DNA from: Paracoccus aestuariivivens
Lineage (GTDB): Bacteria > Pseudomonadota > Alphaproteobacteria > Rhodobacterales > Rhodobacteraceae
DNA: 64,000 nucleotides
Assembly (NCBI RefSeq): GCF_009711225.1
Contig: NZ_WMIE01000013.1
Location: 16,579-80,578 of the forward strand
Direction of reading: 5' to 3'
This document shows, one piece after another, positions 1 to 8,368 of this stretch. Position 1 is the first letter of the stretch; every line of letters starts with the position of its first letter. The position numbers and the translations under genes are program-made. The notes beneath the pieces were generated by a model. That model searched no databases. It was not told the DNA's origin and saw nothing but the letters and a program-made list of their open reading frames with translations.

Positions 1-2
1 CC

Positions 3-155
3 GATGTTGATGCCCTGCGGGCAGCGGATTTCGACGACGAGGAGGTGGTCGAGATCGTCGCCCATGTCGCCCTAAACCTGTTCACGAATTACCTCAATGT
101 CGCGCTGGAGGTGCCGGTTGATTTTCCCGGTGTGAAACTGACCCGCGCTGCATGA
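3..155 (+). CDS. Carboxymuconolactone decarboxylase/AhpD-like protein, C-terminal fragment
   Basis: The frame is open from the window edge to a TGA at 153-155, giving about 50 residues. The tail has the pattern seen at the end of CMD/AhpD-like peroxidase-related proteins: an acidic 'DDEEVVEIVAHVAL' helix followed by 'NLFTNYLNVALEVPVDFP'. These are small helical proteins that often reduce peroxides through a CxxC pair; that motif would lie upstream of the window and cannot be seen. The gene is cut only by the window edge, and nothing suggests it is broken. Family assignment rests on the C-terminal pattern alone. Confidence 0.6.
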   Translation, partial: DVDALRAADFDDEEVVEIVAHVALNLFTNYLNVALEVPVDFPGVKLTRAA

Positions 156-723
156 GGGAAAGGGCGCGGATCGCCATCCTCCCCAGCCCCCCGCGATCCG
201 CGCCCACTTATCATGAACGACGACGCTAGTCGTCTTTCGATCAGGCTGCTGCATTGGTTTGAATTGTTAGATCGCGCCTAAGGGAACGATTAAAGTAAAC
301 CCCGCCGGCATGGAGCCGTGGGGCAGGTGGTCGGCCTATTGGTGAAGATCTTAGTCGCGGTTGCCCGTGAACTGCACGCCTTGTTGCCCGTGAACTGCAC
401 GCCTTATATATGAGGAGAATGTGCATTTCTGGCACAATGCACCTATAAATCAATCGCTTGATCTAAAAGATTTCCAGGGGCGTAAAACGGTTGTTTCCTC
501 ACGAGTGTAAAGTTCCGCAAGAAATGGCTTGCTGCCGCCAACTCTTATGAAAGCGCGGCGACGGACCAGTTCACTTTCGACCGCCTCGCGTCGGAGTTCC
601 CTTCACCTTTGGCTCCAGGGTCCGGCTGCTTGACTTATGGACAGCTCGATAATCAAATCCTCCTGCCCCCGCCGAGCAACAGCTAAGCCGACCCAACGAC
701 AATGAATTCACTATGCCGGATTG
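156..723. other. Non-coding stretch left of the decayed strip
   Basis: No open frame here has a convincing start, ribosome site or protein-like composition. The only clear structure is a perfect 23-bp tandem duplication at 360-405. Composition is less even than in the core genes to the right, as expected for decayed accessory DNA. Confidence 0.5.
360..405. repeat. Perfect 23-bp tandem duplication
   Basis: The 23-bp unit beginning gttgcccgtgaactgcac occurs twice back to back (360-382 and 383-405) with no mismatch. It lies in non-coding DNA between the AhpD-like fragment and the decayed regulator. Two copies only, so it may be a simple slippage duplication. Confidence 0.85.
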
Positions 724-960
724 CTATTCCTCGGTCCTCTTTCTGGATCGGGATGACAGCGGCTCACTGAAGTTTTCAATGCGCTCTTCGGGCTGCATGC
801 CCGCCATCTCGGCGGTGAAGAATCGTGCTGGTGATACTCCGATTGCTTGGGCCAGTGAAAACATTTCGATAACGTCCAGCCTTCTCTGACCGCGCACAAT
901 GTAGCCAACTTTGGCCGGATAGCATCCCAGTTTATCGGCAAGGTCGCGTTGGGTCATCAC
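724..960 (-). pseudogene. XRE-family helix-turn-helix regulator, N-terminally truncated
   Basis: The 78-residue product starts directly inside a helix-turn-helix: 'TQRDLADKLGCYPAKVGYIV' followed by 'GQRRLDVIEMFSLAQAIGVS', which matches an XRE/Cro-type DNA-binding domain. In this family about 15-20 residues normally precede the TQRDLA helix; here an in-frame TAG lies a few codons upstream of the ATG, so the first helix is missing. The IS5-like remnant begins about 90 bp upstream on the other strand and may have caused the truncation. No toxin partner is visible next to it. A short functional protein cannot be excluded. Confidence 0.55.
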
Positions 961-1046
961 GCCCTAACTCATCGCTGCAAAACACCGGTGTCGCCGCTGT
1001 CCGCGAAACTTGATTCACGCTTCCTGCACGACGAGAGGGAAAGTGA

Positions 1047-2168
1047 ATGCGGGGATCGGACGAGGCGAGCGGTTCGATCTTCAGTTATGTTGATCTTGAG
1101 CAGCGCATCCCTGCCCGGCATCCGTTGCGCAAGGTCCAACAGGTGGTGAATGGCGCGCTCGTCAGCCTCGATGATGAATTCGACCGGCTTCATGCCATGG
1201 GTGGTGGCCCCATGATCGCACCTGAACGTCCGATCCGGGTTGGCCTGCTGCAGATCCTGTTCTCGGTCCGCTCCGAGCGGCAACTGACGGAACAGATGCA
1301 GTGTAACCTGTTGTTGCGCTGGTTCGCCGATCTCGGGATCAATGATCCGGTCTCGGGTGAAGGACGCGCGACGCCCCGGAGCGAAGGCCGACAGTCTTCA
1401 CCAAGAACCGCGACCGGCGGCTGACGACCGAGATGTCGCACAAAGTGATGGCAGCAATCCTCGCGGATCGCGACGTGGGACCGCTTTTGTCGGACAGGCA
1501 TTTCGCTGACGCGGACCTTCGATTCTGTTCGATGGCACGCTCATCAAGTGAGCCATCTAGGTGCTATCGGTCCGAGCCCGGTGGCGAATGGGCGTCGACG
1601 AAAGGCTTCCGACCGAAGCAGGCGACGACCGCGCCCTGCGATGACGGTGGATCCGGTAATCCGCCACCCTCAGCCTATCGACCTTGAAACCTACGAATGA
1701 TCCCATCCTCAGCCGACCCGGATGACCACGCCGAAGCCTGACACCGGGAAGGCCGGAGAAAATTTTCTGGGGCGAAAAGCGCTCGAATGCGACACACGCA
1801 TCACTCACGGATCCGGAGGTGCGGCTCTACAAAAAGTCCCCGGTGCCCGTGCAATCCTTTGCTTCATGGGTGGAGGAGGGTCAGAAAACGGGCCGGGGGA
1901 CCGTTCTCCCGAATGCCTGTGCCACACACACCGCATGCGGCGTGGCACAGACGAAATGCTCGGCGATCGACGGCCGGACTACCCGCCATGCAGGTTATGC
2001 GATCTCGCAGCGGCGCCGAAAAAAGATCGACGAGCCCTTCGGATGGGCAAGATGGTGGGGCCCATTACACAAACCATGCTGCGAGGAGTCAAACGGATCG
2101 CTGCCCAGTTCACCCTGACGATGGCAGCCTGCAATCTTGTGCGCCTGCCCGGATTGCTCGCTGCATAA
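1047..2168 (+). pseudogene. IS5-family transposase remnant, frameshifted and internally deleted
   Basis: Several frames together read as one IS5-type transposase. The N-terminus (1047-1360) has 'MRGSDEASGSIFSYVDLEQR', 'SERQLTEQM' and 'LLLRWFADLGINDPV'. A shifted frame (1433 on) has 'MSHKVMAAILADRDVGPLLS'. Later pieces give 'LYKKSPV', 'AIDGRTTRHAGYAISQRRRK' with 'EPFGWA', and finally 'AAQFTLTMAACNLVRLPGLL' before TAA at 2166-2168. The middle, including part of the DDE catalytic core, is missing and at least three frame changes are needed, so it is inactive. I could not define terminal inverted repeats with confidence. Confidence 0.85.
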
Positions 2169-2477
2169 GGCGGAGCCCGCCATGTCGGCGGGCCAGCCGC
2201 CGGGTGCGGCAGCCCTCACGGGTTATTGACGAGCAATATCCACCTGCCGCGGGTTATTCAGCGACGTGTTAGGAACCGCGCTCTCACCAGTTTTGGGGTC
2301 ACCGCTTGGAAACCCGCAGTCCGGATTGTGTTCGTCATAGTATCTCTCGCGCGCTATTACTTGACACGCGATATGCGAAAAGCATCTGGTAAACAGCTTA
2401 GCAAAGATCGTTGCAGTGGTTTCTAAACCTTTTGTCGGGAACGTATCGACCCGGCGGGATCTGTACGGGTTAACCCG
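2169..2477. other. Gap between two decayed IS elements
   Basis: No gene seen. It presumably holds the right end of the IS5-like remnant and the left end of the IS3-like remnant, but I could not identify matching terminal repeats or a target-site duplication. Confidence 0.4.
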
Positions 2478-3226
2478 CTAATCCGAATGCCTCTGCTGGC
2501 ATGCGCATGACAAGTGCCAGATGCGGGCGCTGTGTATTGTAGAACTGGGTTTAGCCCCCGATGGCGCGACGGCGTGTTGGATGCTTTCGAAGCGATAGCG
2601 ATGCATGCGGTGCTCTCTCAGCGTCCATATCACGCGCTCGACCAAAGCGTTCTGCTGCGGGTAGTGCGAGGTGAAGAACTCCTGCTTCTGACCACGGCAG
2701 CGGATCAAGGCCGCGGAATGGCGGTTGCTGTTGAGTGAGCCCGAAGACACCATCGGTCTGGCCCGATGGCGATTGCCATTGTCTGATCGTAACAGGAACT
2801 CGCGATTGACACGACTCAGGTTGCCGAAGCGGTTTATCAAGGCGTGCTCCAATGCGCGGGCGGCGGCTATCGCCTTGCCAATGCGAAAGCAGGTGCCAGC
2901 GAGGAAGTTCGCGGGTGTGGCAATCGATGGGTTCGCAGGATCGGGGAACAGTCCGGGGGCTGTTGTCCCGAAGAACGGCCAGTTCCTACGCCGGAATACC
3001 CCCTGCTCGGTGTTCTCTTTGAGCCCAGCAGGAACGCCATCGTGCGAAAGTCGAAAGAGGGGTTCTCCTTGATCATTGCCTAGGCGGCTCGGCGAAGCGC
3101 GGATCGATCTTCGGCGCGGATGCCGGTCGGTTGGTAATAGACCGGCCGCCGGGGCAGGCCGGCCCAGGCGCAGAGTTTCACCAGCGGTACCTTGAAGCTA
3201 TCCACGAGCAGACCCTCATGGAACAT
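2478..3226 (-). pseudogene. IS3-family orfB transposase (integrase core) remnant
   Basis: Reading the minus strand from 3226, frames in series give 'VKLCAWAGLPRRPVYYQPTG', 'AMIKENPSFDFRTMAFLLGS', 'MEHALINRFGNLSRVNREFL', 'LLRSDNG', 'SHYPQQNALVERVIWTLREH' and 'HRYRFESIQHA'. This is the order of an IS3-type orfB: N-terminal helical region, then the rve integrase core with the DNG aspartate and a QQNALVERV segment carrying the expected glutamate. Stops, frameshifts and an internal deletion (the first catalytic Asp region is absent) make it non-functional. No orfA is recognisable upstream; an unrelated small ORF lies there instead. Confidence 0.85.
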
Positions 3227-3519
3227 CCGGATCTATTCCTCGCCATGGTCGCTCGAACCAGTGGCGCATCCATGGCTCGATCCCCCGTTTTCGCGGGCAG
3301 TTCCAGAATAGCCTCGCCGTGGGCTTCCTGCAGGTCGCGCAGCTGCTTCTTGTATTCCCGACGGACATAGGCGGATTGGTCGGCAGGGTCTGTTACGAGG
3401 CTTACACAGCCGCACTGCGGACAAGGTCCCGCGTAAATGCCCTGAGTGATCTCGACCACACGCCCTTCGGGGGGGCACTTGGACCCATGGCGGTCACCGC
3501 CTCAGTTGCGCTTGGCCAT
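3227..3519 (-). pseudogene. Small zinc-ribbon-like ORF with one in-frame stop, cut by the IS3 remnant
   Basis: A strong ribosome site (AAGGAGGTGG) precedes an ATG at 3519 that reads MAKRN and then TGA. Beyond that single stop the same frame stays open for about 90 codons up to the IS3-like sequence. The readable part contains 'CPQCGC', typical of a zinc ribbon, then 'VRREYKKQLRDLQEAHGEAI', a charged helix. A GTG at 3459 could restart translation after the stop. I do not recognise the family. The excellent ribosome site and long open frame suggest a once-real gene damaged by a nonsense change (TGG to TGA would explain it) and by the IS. Confidence 0.4.
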
Positions 3520-3838
3520 CCACCTCCTTATGACATATTCCAATAGTTCGCTCATCACCACGTTTCAATACCTGCAGCGGGAGCGGGTTTTCAGCTGGGC
3601 GATACATCGCGGCACGAGCCAAGACATAGTCACGTATCGCGATGTAACCACGCAAGGTGGCTCACCAAGATCTTATTGTCGGCAGTAGCTCTCGTGGGTT
3701 TGCCTCCTTTACTTTCATTGCTCGATGGTCGCGGTGGAGAAGGCAAGCCCATCCTGCCTACAGCCGCATTTTCCAAACGGTGCGAGGCAAAGGTTGTTGA
3801 GCAGTTTATCTTAAAGAGGGGCACTCGCGAAAACCAAA
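3520..3838. other. Gap between the decayed strip and the Bax inhibitor gene
   Basis: Nothing gene-like is seen. The right end, just past this stretch, holds the terminator of the minus-strand Bax inhibitor gene. Confidence 0.5.
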
Positions 3839-3868
3839 AGACCCCGCCAGTTTGCGCTGACGGGGTCT
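3839..3868 (-). terminator. Intrinsic terminator of the Bax inhibitor-1 gene
   Basis: An 8-bp GC-rich stem (AGACCCCG at 3839-3846 with CGGGGTCT at 3861-3868) has a 14-nt loop and, read on the minus strand, is followed by TTTTGGTTTT. It lies 26 bp beyond the stop codon of the minus-strand gene ending at 3895. Confidence 0.85.
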
Positions 3869-3894
3869 CTGGAAGCGAAAGTGTTCCGAAAACT

Positions 3895-4665
3895 TTACTC
3901 TCTGTTACCCATGAACTGCAGCAGGAACATGAACAGGTTCAGGAAATCCAGATACAGTTGTAGCGCGCCCATGATCGCGGCCTTGCCAAGGAAATCGCGG
4001 TCCGAGTTTGCCAGTTGCAGGTAGGTGTTCTTGATGTTCTGCGTGTCATAAGCCGTCAAACCAGCAAAGATCAGCACACCCAGACCCGAAATGGCGAACT
4101 GCATCGCACTCGATTTCAGGAAGATGTTCACGATTGACGCGACGATCAGACCAATGACGCCCATCATCAGGAAGGTGCCGAAACCGGACAGATCCTTTTT
4201 GGTCGTGTAGCCCCAGATCGACAGGCCAGCAAAGGCGATTGCCGTCACAAGGAAGGTCTGCACGATCGAGACCGAGGTATAGGTCGCGAAGATCCAGCTG
4301 ATCGAAATGCCCATCATGGCGGCGAAGGCGTAGAACAGGGTGGTCGCGCCTTGCACCGAAAGACGGTTCAACGCGGCTCCGAAAGCGAAGACCATTGCGA
4401 GCGGCGCGAACATCACCACCCATTTGAGCGGCGATAGGTAAAGCGTCTTGCCGAACTCGGTCAGGTACTGGCCATTGCCGAGCGCGTAGGGGGTTTGGAC
4501 CTCGGACAGGGCCAATCCGGCCATGCCCCAAGCAGCACCTGCAGTGACCAACATGCCCACGGCCATCAGGCCGTAGACCTTGTTCATATAGGCCCGAAGC
4601 CCTTCATCCACGGCAGCCGAGCGCGTCGCGGTCCCGGCCGTGCGGATCGTGTTATAGTCTTGCAT
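3895..4665 (-). CDS. Bax inhibitor-1/YccA family membrane protein
   Basis: The 256-residue protein has seven hydrophobic segments, the layout of the BI-1/TMBIM (Pfam Bax1-I) family. After a short polar N-terminus, the first segment is around 'VYGLMAVGMLVTAGAAWGMA', and the acidic/polar end 'LTAYDTQNIKNTYLQLAN' is the family's Asp-containing signature. Bacterial members resemble YccA/YetJ: inner membrane proteins tied to membrane quality control (YccA modulates FtsH) or pH-sensitive calcium leak. It stands alone, ends in its own terminator, and is divergent from the XRE regulator at 5100. Confidence 0.9.
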   Translation of the reverse strand: MQDYNTIRTAGTATRSAAVDEGLRAYMNKVYGLMAVGMLVTAGAAWGMAGLALSEVQTPYALGNGQYLTEFGKTLYLSPLKWVVMFAPLAMVFAFGAALNRLSVQGATTLFYAFAAMMGISISWIFATYTSVSIVQTFLVTAIAFAGLSIWGYTTKKDLSGFGTFLMMGVIGLIVASIVNIFLKSSAMQFAISGLGVLIFAGLTAYDTQNIKNTYLQLANSDRDFLGKAAIMGALQLYLDFLNLFMFLLQFMGNRE

Positions 4666-5099
4666 CAGGTTCTCCCCGGTCGAAATTCGCGGTGCGGCCG
4701 ATCCGACCCACCATCCGCACAGATATTGGCAGAGTCTCGATATTTTTCAATGTTTCTCGTGCCGGAATCGGTGTCCGAGCACTTTGGATACGTAAAATTG
4801 CGCTTTGTTGCGGACCGATTTCGGTAACTTATCGGAACTAGTGCAAAAAAGAGAAAAGCACTGGCGGAAACTCGCCTAATGGGTGCAAACATGCCTTTTA
4901 GGACAACCGAACTATTTTCCTGTATTCACACAAGATTTACGATGCCATATTTCCGCTAAGGTGTCGCGGGGGATTGCAAATTCGGGTTCGAGCCACTGAT
5001 CGAAGGTGACAGTATCTTTTTCGTCAGGTTCTTGGGTTTTACGCTCGATAATTGCGACTCCTTGGTATAGCGCCCCTATAGATTGAGTGAGGTGTTACC
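4666..5099. other. Divergent promoter region, no gene seen
   Basis: This gap separates the minus-strand Bax inhibitor gene from the plus-strand XRE regulator, so it must hold both promoters. It is visibly more AT-rich than the flanking genes. I see no open frame with a credible ribosome site and could not assign promoter boxes with confidence. Confidence 0.5.
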
Positions 5100-5459
5100 A
5101 TGAAGCATAATGTCGATGTCCATGTCGGAAAGCGCATCCGTCATCGCCGCTGGATGATCGGAATGACCCAGCAGCAGCTGGCTGAGAAGGTGGGCATCAA
5201 ATTTCAGCAGATCCAGAAGTACGAGACCGGAATGAACCGGGTTTCTGCGTCGCGTCTGTGGGACATTGCCCAAGCCGTCGACGTGCCGGTCAGCTTCTTC
5301 TTCGAAGGACTCGAAGAAGGTCAGACCCATCAGGCGGTCGAAGGCGATATTCTGGCCGATAAGGAAGCCTTGCAACTGGTACGTGCTTATTATGCGATGC
5401 CAGAAGCGCAGCGCCGCCAGATCTTCGAACTTGCAAGGGTGCTCTCGGACGCGGCCTGA
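5100..5459 (+). CDS. XRE-family transcriptional regulator
   Basis: The 119-residue protein carries an N-terminal Cro/C1-type helix-turn-helix (about residues 10-65): 'RIRHRRWMIGMTQQQLAEKV', 'IKFQQIQKYETGMNRVSASR' and 'LWDIAQAVDVPVSFFFEGLE'. The remaining ~55 residues ('ALQLVRAYYAMPEAQRRQIF') form a small helical tail seen in many Rhodobacteraceae regulators of this size. Its targets are unknown. It is 84 bp upstream of hisN on the same strand, but the gap argues only weakly for co-transcription. Confidence 0.9.
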   Translation: MKHNVDVHVGKRIRHRRWMIGMTQQQLAEKVGIKFQQIQKYETGMNRVSASRLWDIAQAVDVPVSFFFEGLEEGQTHQAVEGDILADKEALQLVRAYYAMPEAQRRQIFELARVLSDAA

Positions 5460-5543
5460 AGCGGTCGGTAACGATGTGACGGGGTTCCGCTTTCGGCGCG
5501 CCGCCGCTAATCCTGCAACCGAAGCAGGCTTACGGGGATAGCA

Positions 5544-6395
5544 ATGGGACAGGAACAGCAATCGGTCGATGCAACGGTCAGGCCCACGATCCCGGTCGAG
5601 ACGATCGATCAAATCGTGGCAACGGCACACCGGTTGGCAGATGCCGCCCGGACCGAAACCTTGCGTCTGTTCCGCAGTCCGGAACTTAGCCCGATCAACA
5701 AGGCAACTACCGGTTTCGATCCGGTAACCGAGGCCGATAAGGCCAGCGAGCGTGCAATGCGCACGATTTTAGGGGCAGAACGTCCCGATGACGCAATTCT
5801 GGGCGAAGAATATGGCGCAAGCCCCGGCTCAACCGGACTGACATGGGTGCTGGACCCGATTGACGGGACACGTGCCTTCATGTCCGGCGCTCCTAGCTGG
5901 GGCGTGCTTATCGGCGTCACCGATCAACATGGGCCGATCTATGGCATCGTCGATCAACCCCATTTGGGCGAGCGGTTCGAAGGCGGCTTCGGTCGTGCGA
6001 TGCTTATCGGGCGCGAAAGCAATTCGGCGTTGAAGGCTCGGCGAGGGGTCAACCTGTCGCAGGCAACCGTGATGACGACCTATCCCGAAGTTGGCAGTGC
6101 CGATGAGCAGGCGGCCTTCCAGCGTGTCGCCACTCAGGCACGATTGGTGCGGTACGGGCTGGATTGCTATGCCTACGCTTTGCTCGCTGCGGGGCATGTC
6201 GATCTGGTGATCGAGGCCGGATTGCAGTCCTATGATGTTGTCGCGCCGATCGCTGTCGTTCAGGCAGCGGGCGGGATTGTCACCGATTGGAAAGGTGGAC
6301 CTGCGCATCAGGGTGGCCGCATTATCGCCGCAGGCTCTGCCGAGCTTCACGCCGAGGCGCTGGAACTTTTGGCCGCCCAGCCGACAGGCGATTGA
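5544..6395 (+). CDS. hisN: Inositol monophosphatase-family phosphatase, probable histidinol-phosphatase
   Basis: The 283-residue protein has the full IMPase metal-site set: 'GEEYG' (~residue 90), 'WVLDPIDGTRAFMSGAPSWG' (~105-124) and 'SYDVVAPIAVVQAAGGIVTD' (~235-254). Members of this clade in alphaproteobacteria and actinobacteria act as HisN, removing phosphate from histidinol phosphate in the second-last stage of histidine synthesis; others act on inositol-1-phosphate or fructose-1,6-bisphosphate. hisC lies 20 kb away, which fits scattered his genes but does not prove the role. The ATG at 5544 has a GGGG-rich site upstream. Confidence 0.8.
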   Translation: MGQEQQSVDATVRPTIPVETIDQIVATAHRLADAARTETLRLFRSPELSPINKATTGFDPVTEADKASERAMRTILGAERPDDAILGEEYGASPGSTGLTWVLDPIDGTRAFMSGAPSWGVLIGVTDQHGPIYGIVDQPHLGERFEGGFGRAMLIGRESNSALKARRGVNLSQATVMTTYPEVGSADEQAAFQRVATQARLVRYGLDCYAYALLAAGHVDLVIEAGLQSYDVVAPIAVVQAAGGIVTDWKGGPAHQGGRIIAAGSAELHAEALELLAAQPTGD

Positions 6396-6458
6396 GGCTT
6401 TCGGGCGCAGCGTTTAAGGTGCCTGCAAGCACGAAACGCCCGATAAGAGGAGCCAGCC

Positions 6459-7844
6459 ATGATCGAGCAACGCGAAGCCGAGACTGACTCCTCTGAAGAC
6501 GATTTCCAAATGAGCCGGCAGGATCTGGATGCCATCAACAGGGCCATCGACGAAGCCGATGGTCCCGGCCTTGATGCGCTTCTCGAGCCGATGCACGCCG
6601 CCGATATCGCGGATCTGATCGAACAACTGACCGCCCAGCGGCGGCGGCAGTTCCTGAGCCTTTACTCGGGCGAGATCGACGGCGACATTCTGACCGAGAT
6701 CGACGAATCCGTTCGCGACGAGGTCATCGAGCAGCTTCCGCGCGACGTTCTTGCGGACGCAGTCCGCGAGATGGACAGTGATGACGTCGTCGATCTGATC
6801 GAGGACATGGAGGAACCCGAGCAGCAGGCGATCCTTGCCGCTCTGGACGAATCCGACCGTGTCGCGGTCGAGCAATCGCTGACCTATCCCGAATACTCCG
6901 CTGGTCGTCTGATGCAGTCCGAGGTCGTGACGGCACCCGAGCATTGGACCGTGGGCGAAGCCATCGACTTCCTGCGTCAGGAGGACTGGCTGCCCGATCA
7001 GTTCTATCACGTCATCCTGGTCGATCCGCGCCGACATCCGGTCGGTTATGTCACCTTGGGTAAACTGCTGGCCTCGCGGCGGCATATCTTGCTGCGCGAG
7101 ATCACCGAGGACAGCTTCCGCACGATCTCGGCCCGCCAGGATGAGGGGGACGTCGCGCATGCGTTCAACAAGTATCACCTGATCTCGGCCCCGGTCGTCG
7201 ACGAGCATGACCGGTTGGTCGGCGTCATCACAATTGACGACGCGATGGCGGTTCTGGATGAGGAGCACGAAGAGGACATCCTGCGTCTGGCCGGTGTTGG
7301 TGATGACAGTTCGATCTCAGACTCGGTGATCGAGACCGCACGTCAGCGCGTGCCCTGGCTGGCGGCGAATATCGGCACGGCGATGATTTCGGCCTCGGTG
7401 ATTTCGTTGTTCGAGAGCGCTATCGCCAAGCTGGTCGCTTTGGCGGTGCTGATGCCGATCGTCGCGTCGATGGGCGGAAATGCGGGCACGCAGACCCTGA
7501 CAGTCGCGGTGCGCGGTCTGGCCACCAAAAGTCTGACCCGCGCCAACACGATGCGGATCGTGCGCCGCGAAATGCTGGTCGGTGTCCTGAACGGGTTGAT
7601 TTTCGGCCTGATCATGGGGGCCGTTACCTACCTCTGGTTCCACGATCTCAAGCTGAGCCTTGTGATCGGAATGGCCATGATCGTGAACCTGTTCGTTGCA
7701 GCGCTCGGGGGCATTCTGGTTCCGCTTGGACTGGTGAAGGCAGGCGCTGATCCCGCGCTGGCCTCGGGGACGTTCGTGACGACGGTGACGGATGTCGTGG
7801 GCTTCTTCACCTTCCTCGGCCTTGCCTCGGTGGTGCTGCTGTGA
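6459..7844 (+). CDS. mgtE: Magnesium transporter MgtE
   Basis: At 461 residues it is full length for MgtE. An acidic helical N-domain (~20-140; 'LEPMHAADIADLIEQLT') is followed by a tandem CBS domain pair (~150-270; 'EVVTAPEHWTVGEAIDFL', 'LVGVITIDDAMAVLDEEHEE') and a five-helix membrane domain (~295-461) with the pore signature 'MPIVASMGGNAGTQTLTVAV'. In the family the N and CBS domains sense cytosolic Mg2+ and close the channel when it is replete. The ATG at 6459 has an AAGAGGAG site. The last 4 nt overlap the 5-FCL start, so the two are probably co-transcribed. Confidence 0.95.
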   Translation: MIEQREAETDSSEDDFQMSRQDLDAINRAIDEADGPGLDALLEPMHAADIADLIEQLTAQRRRQFLSLYSGEIDGDILTEIDESVRDEVIEQLPRDVLADAVREMDSDDVVDLIEDMEEPEQQAILAALDESDRVAVEQSLTYPEYSAGRLMQSEVVTAPEHWTVGEAIDFLRQEDWLPDQFYHVILVDPRRHPVGYVTLGKLLASRRHILLREITEDSFRTISARQDEGDVAHAFNKYHLISAPVVDEHDRLVGVITIDDAMAVLDEEHEEDILRLAGVGDDSSISDSVIETARQRVPWLAANIGTAMISASVISLFESAIAKLVALAVLMPIVASMGGNAGTQTLTVAVRGLATKSLTRANTMRIVRREMLVGVLNGLIFGLIMGAVTYLWFHDLKLSLVIGMAMIVNLFVAALGGILVPLGLVKAGADPALASGTFVTTVTDVVGFFTFLGLASVVLL

Positions 7845-8368
7845 AGTCCGAACTGCGAAATATGGCGCTGGCCGCCAGAAGTGCCGGCGGTGACAATGAG
7901 GCACTGACCCGCAACCTGATGCAGGTTCTGGCTCCTCATCGCGGCAAGGTTCTTGCGGGCTATTGGCCGATGCGCGACGAGGCAGACCCGCGGACGGCGA
8001 TGCGCGAATATTCTGGTGCCGTCTGCTTGCCGGTTGTGACAGGTCCAGCGCGCCCGTTGGTCTTTCGTCTGTTCGACGGTCGGCTAGATCGCGGGGGCTT
8101 CGGTACCAGCCATCCTCCCGCTGACGCGCCCGAGATCGAACCCGACGTACTGATCGTGCCACTAGCAGGCTTTGACAGGGCTGGTCATCGTCTGGGCTAT
8201 GGCGGTGGCTATTACGACCGGACATTGCACCGATTGCGGGCCGGAAAAACGGTGACGGCTATTGGATTCGCCTTTGCCGTGCAAGAAATCCCCGCGATTC
8301 CCTTCGAGTCGACCGACGAGCGGCTGGACTTCATTGTGACCGATCGCGAAATTCTGGCGTTTCCGTAA
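7841..8368 (+). CDS. fau: 5-formyltetrahydrofolate cyclo-ligase
   Basis: This 175-residue enzyme converts 5-formyl-THF to 5,10-methenyl-THF using ATP, recycling folate in the cytosol. The C-terminal signature 'VPLAGFDRAGHRLGYGGGYY' with 'DRTL' is the 5-FTHF_cyc-lig motif (glycine-rich nucleotide/substrate loop). The N-terminus is short for the family but starts at an ATGA-type overlap (GTGAAG start codon inside the mgtE stop region), which fixes the start. No other folate gene is adjacent; folK is 26 kb away. Confidence 0.9.
   Translation: MKSELRNMALAARSAGGDNEALTRNLMQVLAPHRGKVLAGYWPMRDEADPRTAMREYSGAVCLPVVTGPARPLVFRLFDGRLDRGGFGTSHPPADAPEIEPDVLIVPLAGFDRAGHRLGYGGGYYDRTLHRLRAGKTVTAIGFAFAVQEIPAIPFESTDERLDFIVTDREILAFP

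Noticed and set aside
3227..3519. Selenocysteine or stop-codon recoding at the TGA after MAKRN
   Set aside because: No SECIS-like hairpin directly after the codon and no selenoprotein family resemblance; a nonsense mutation in decaying DNA is simpler.
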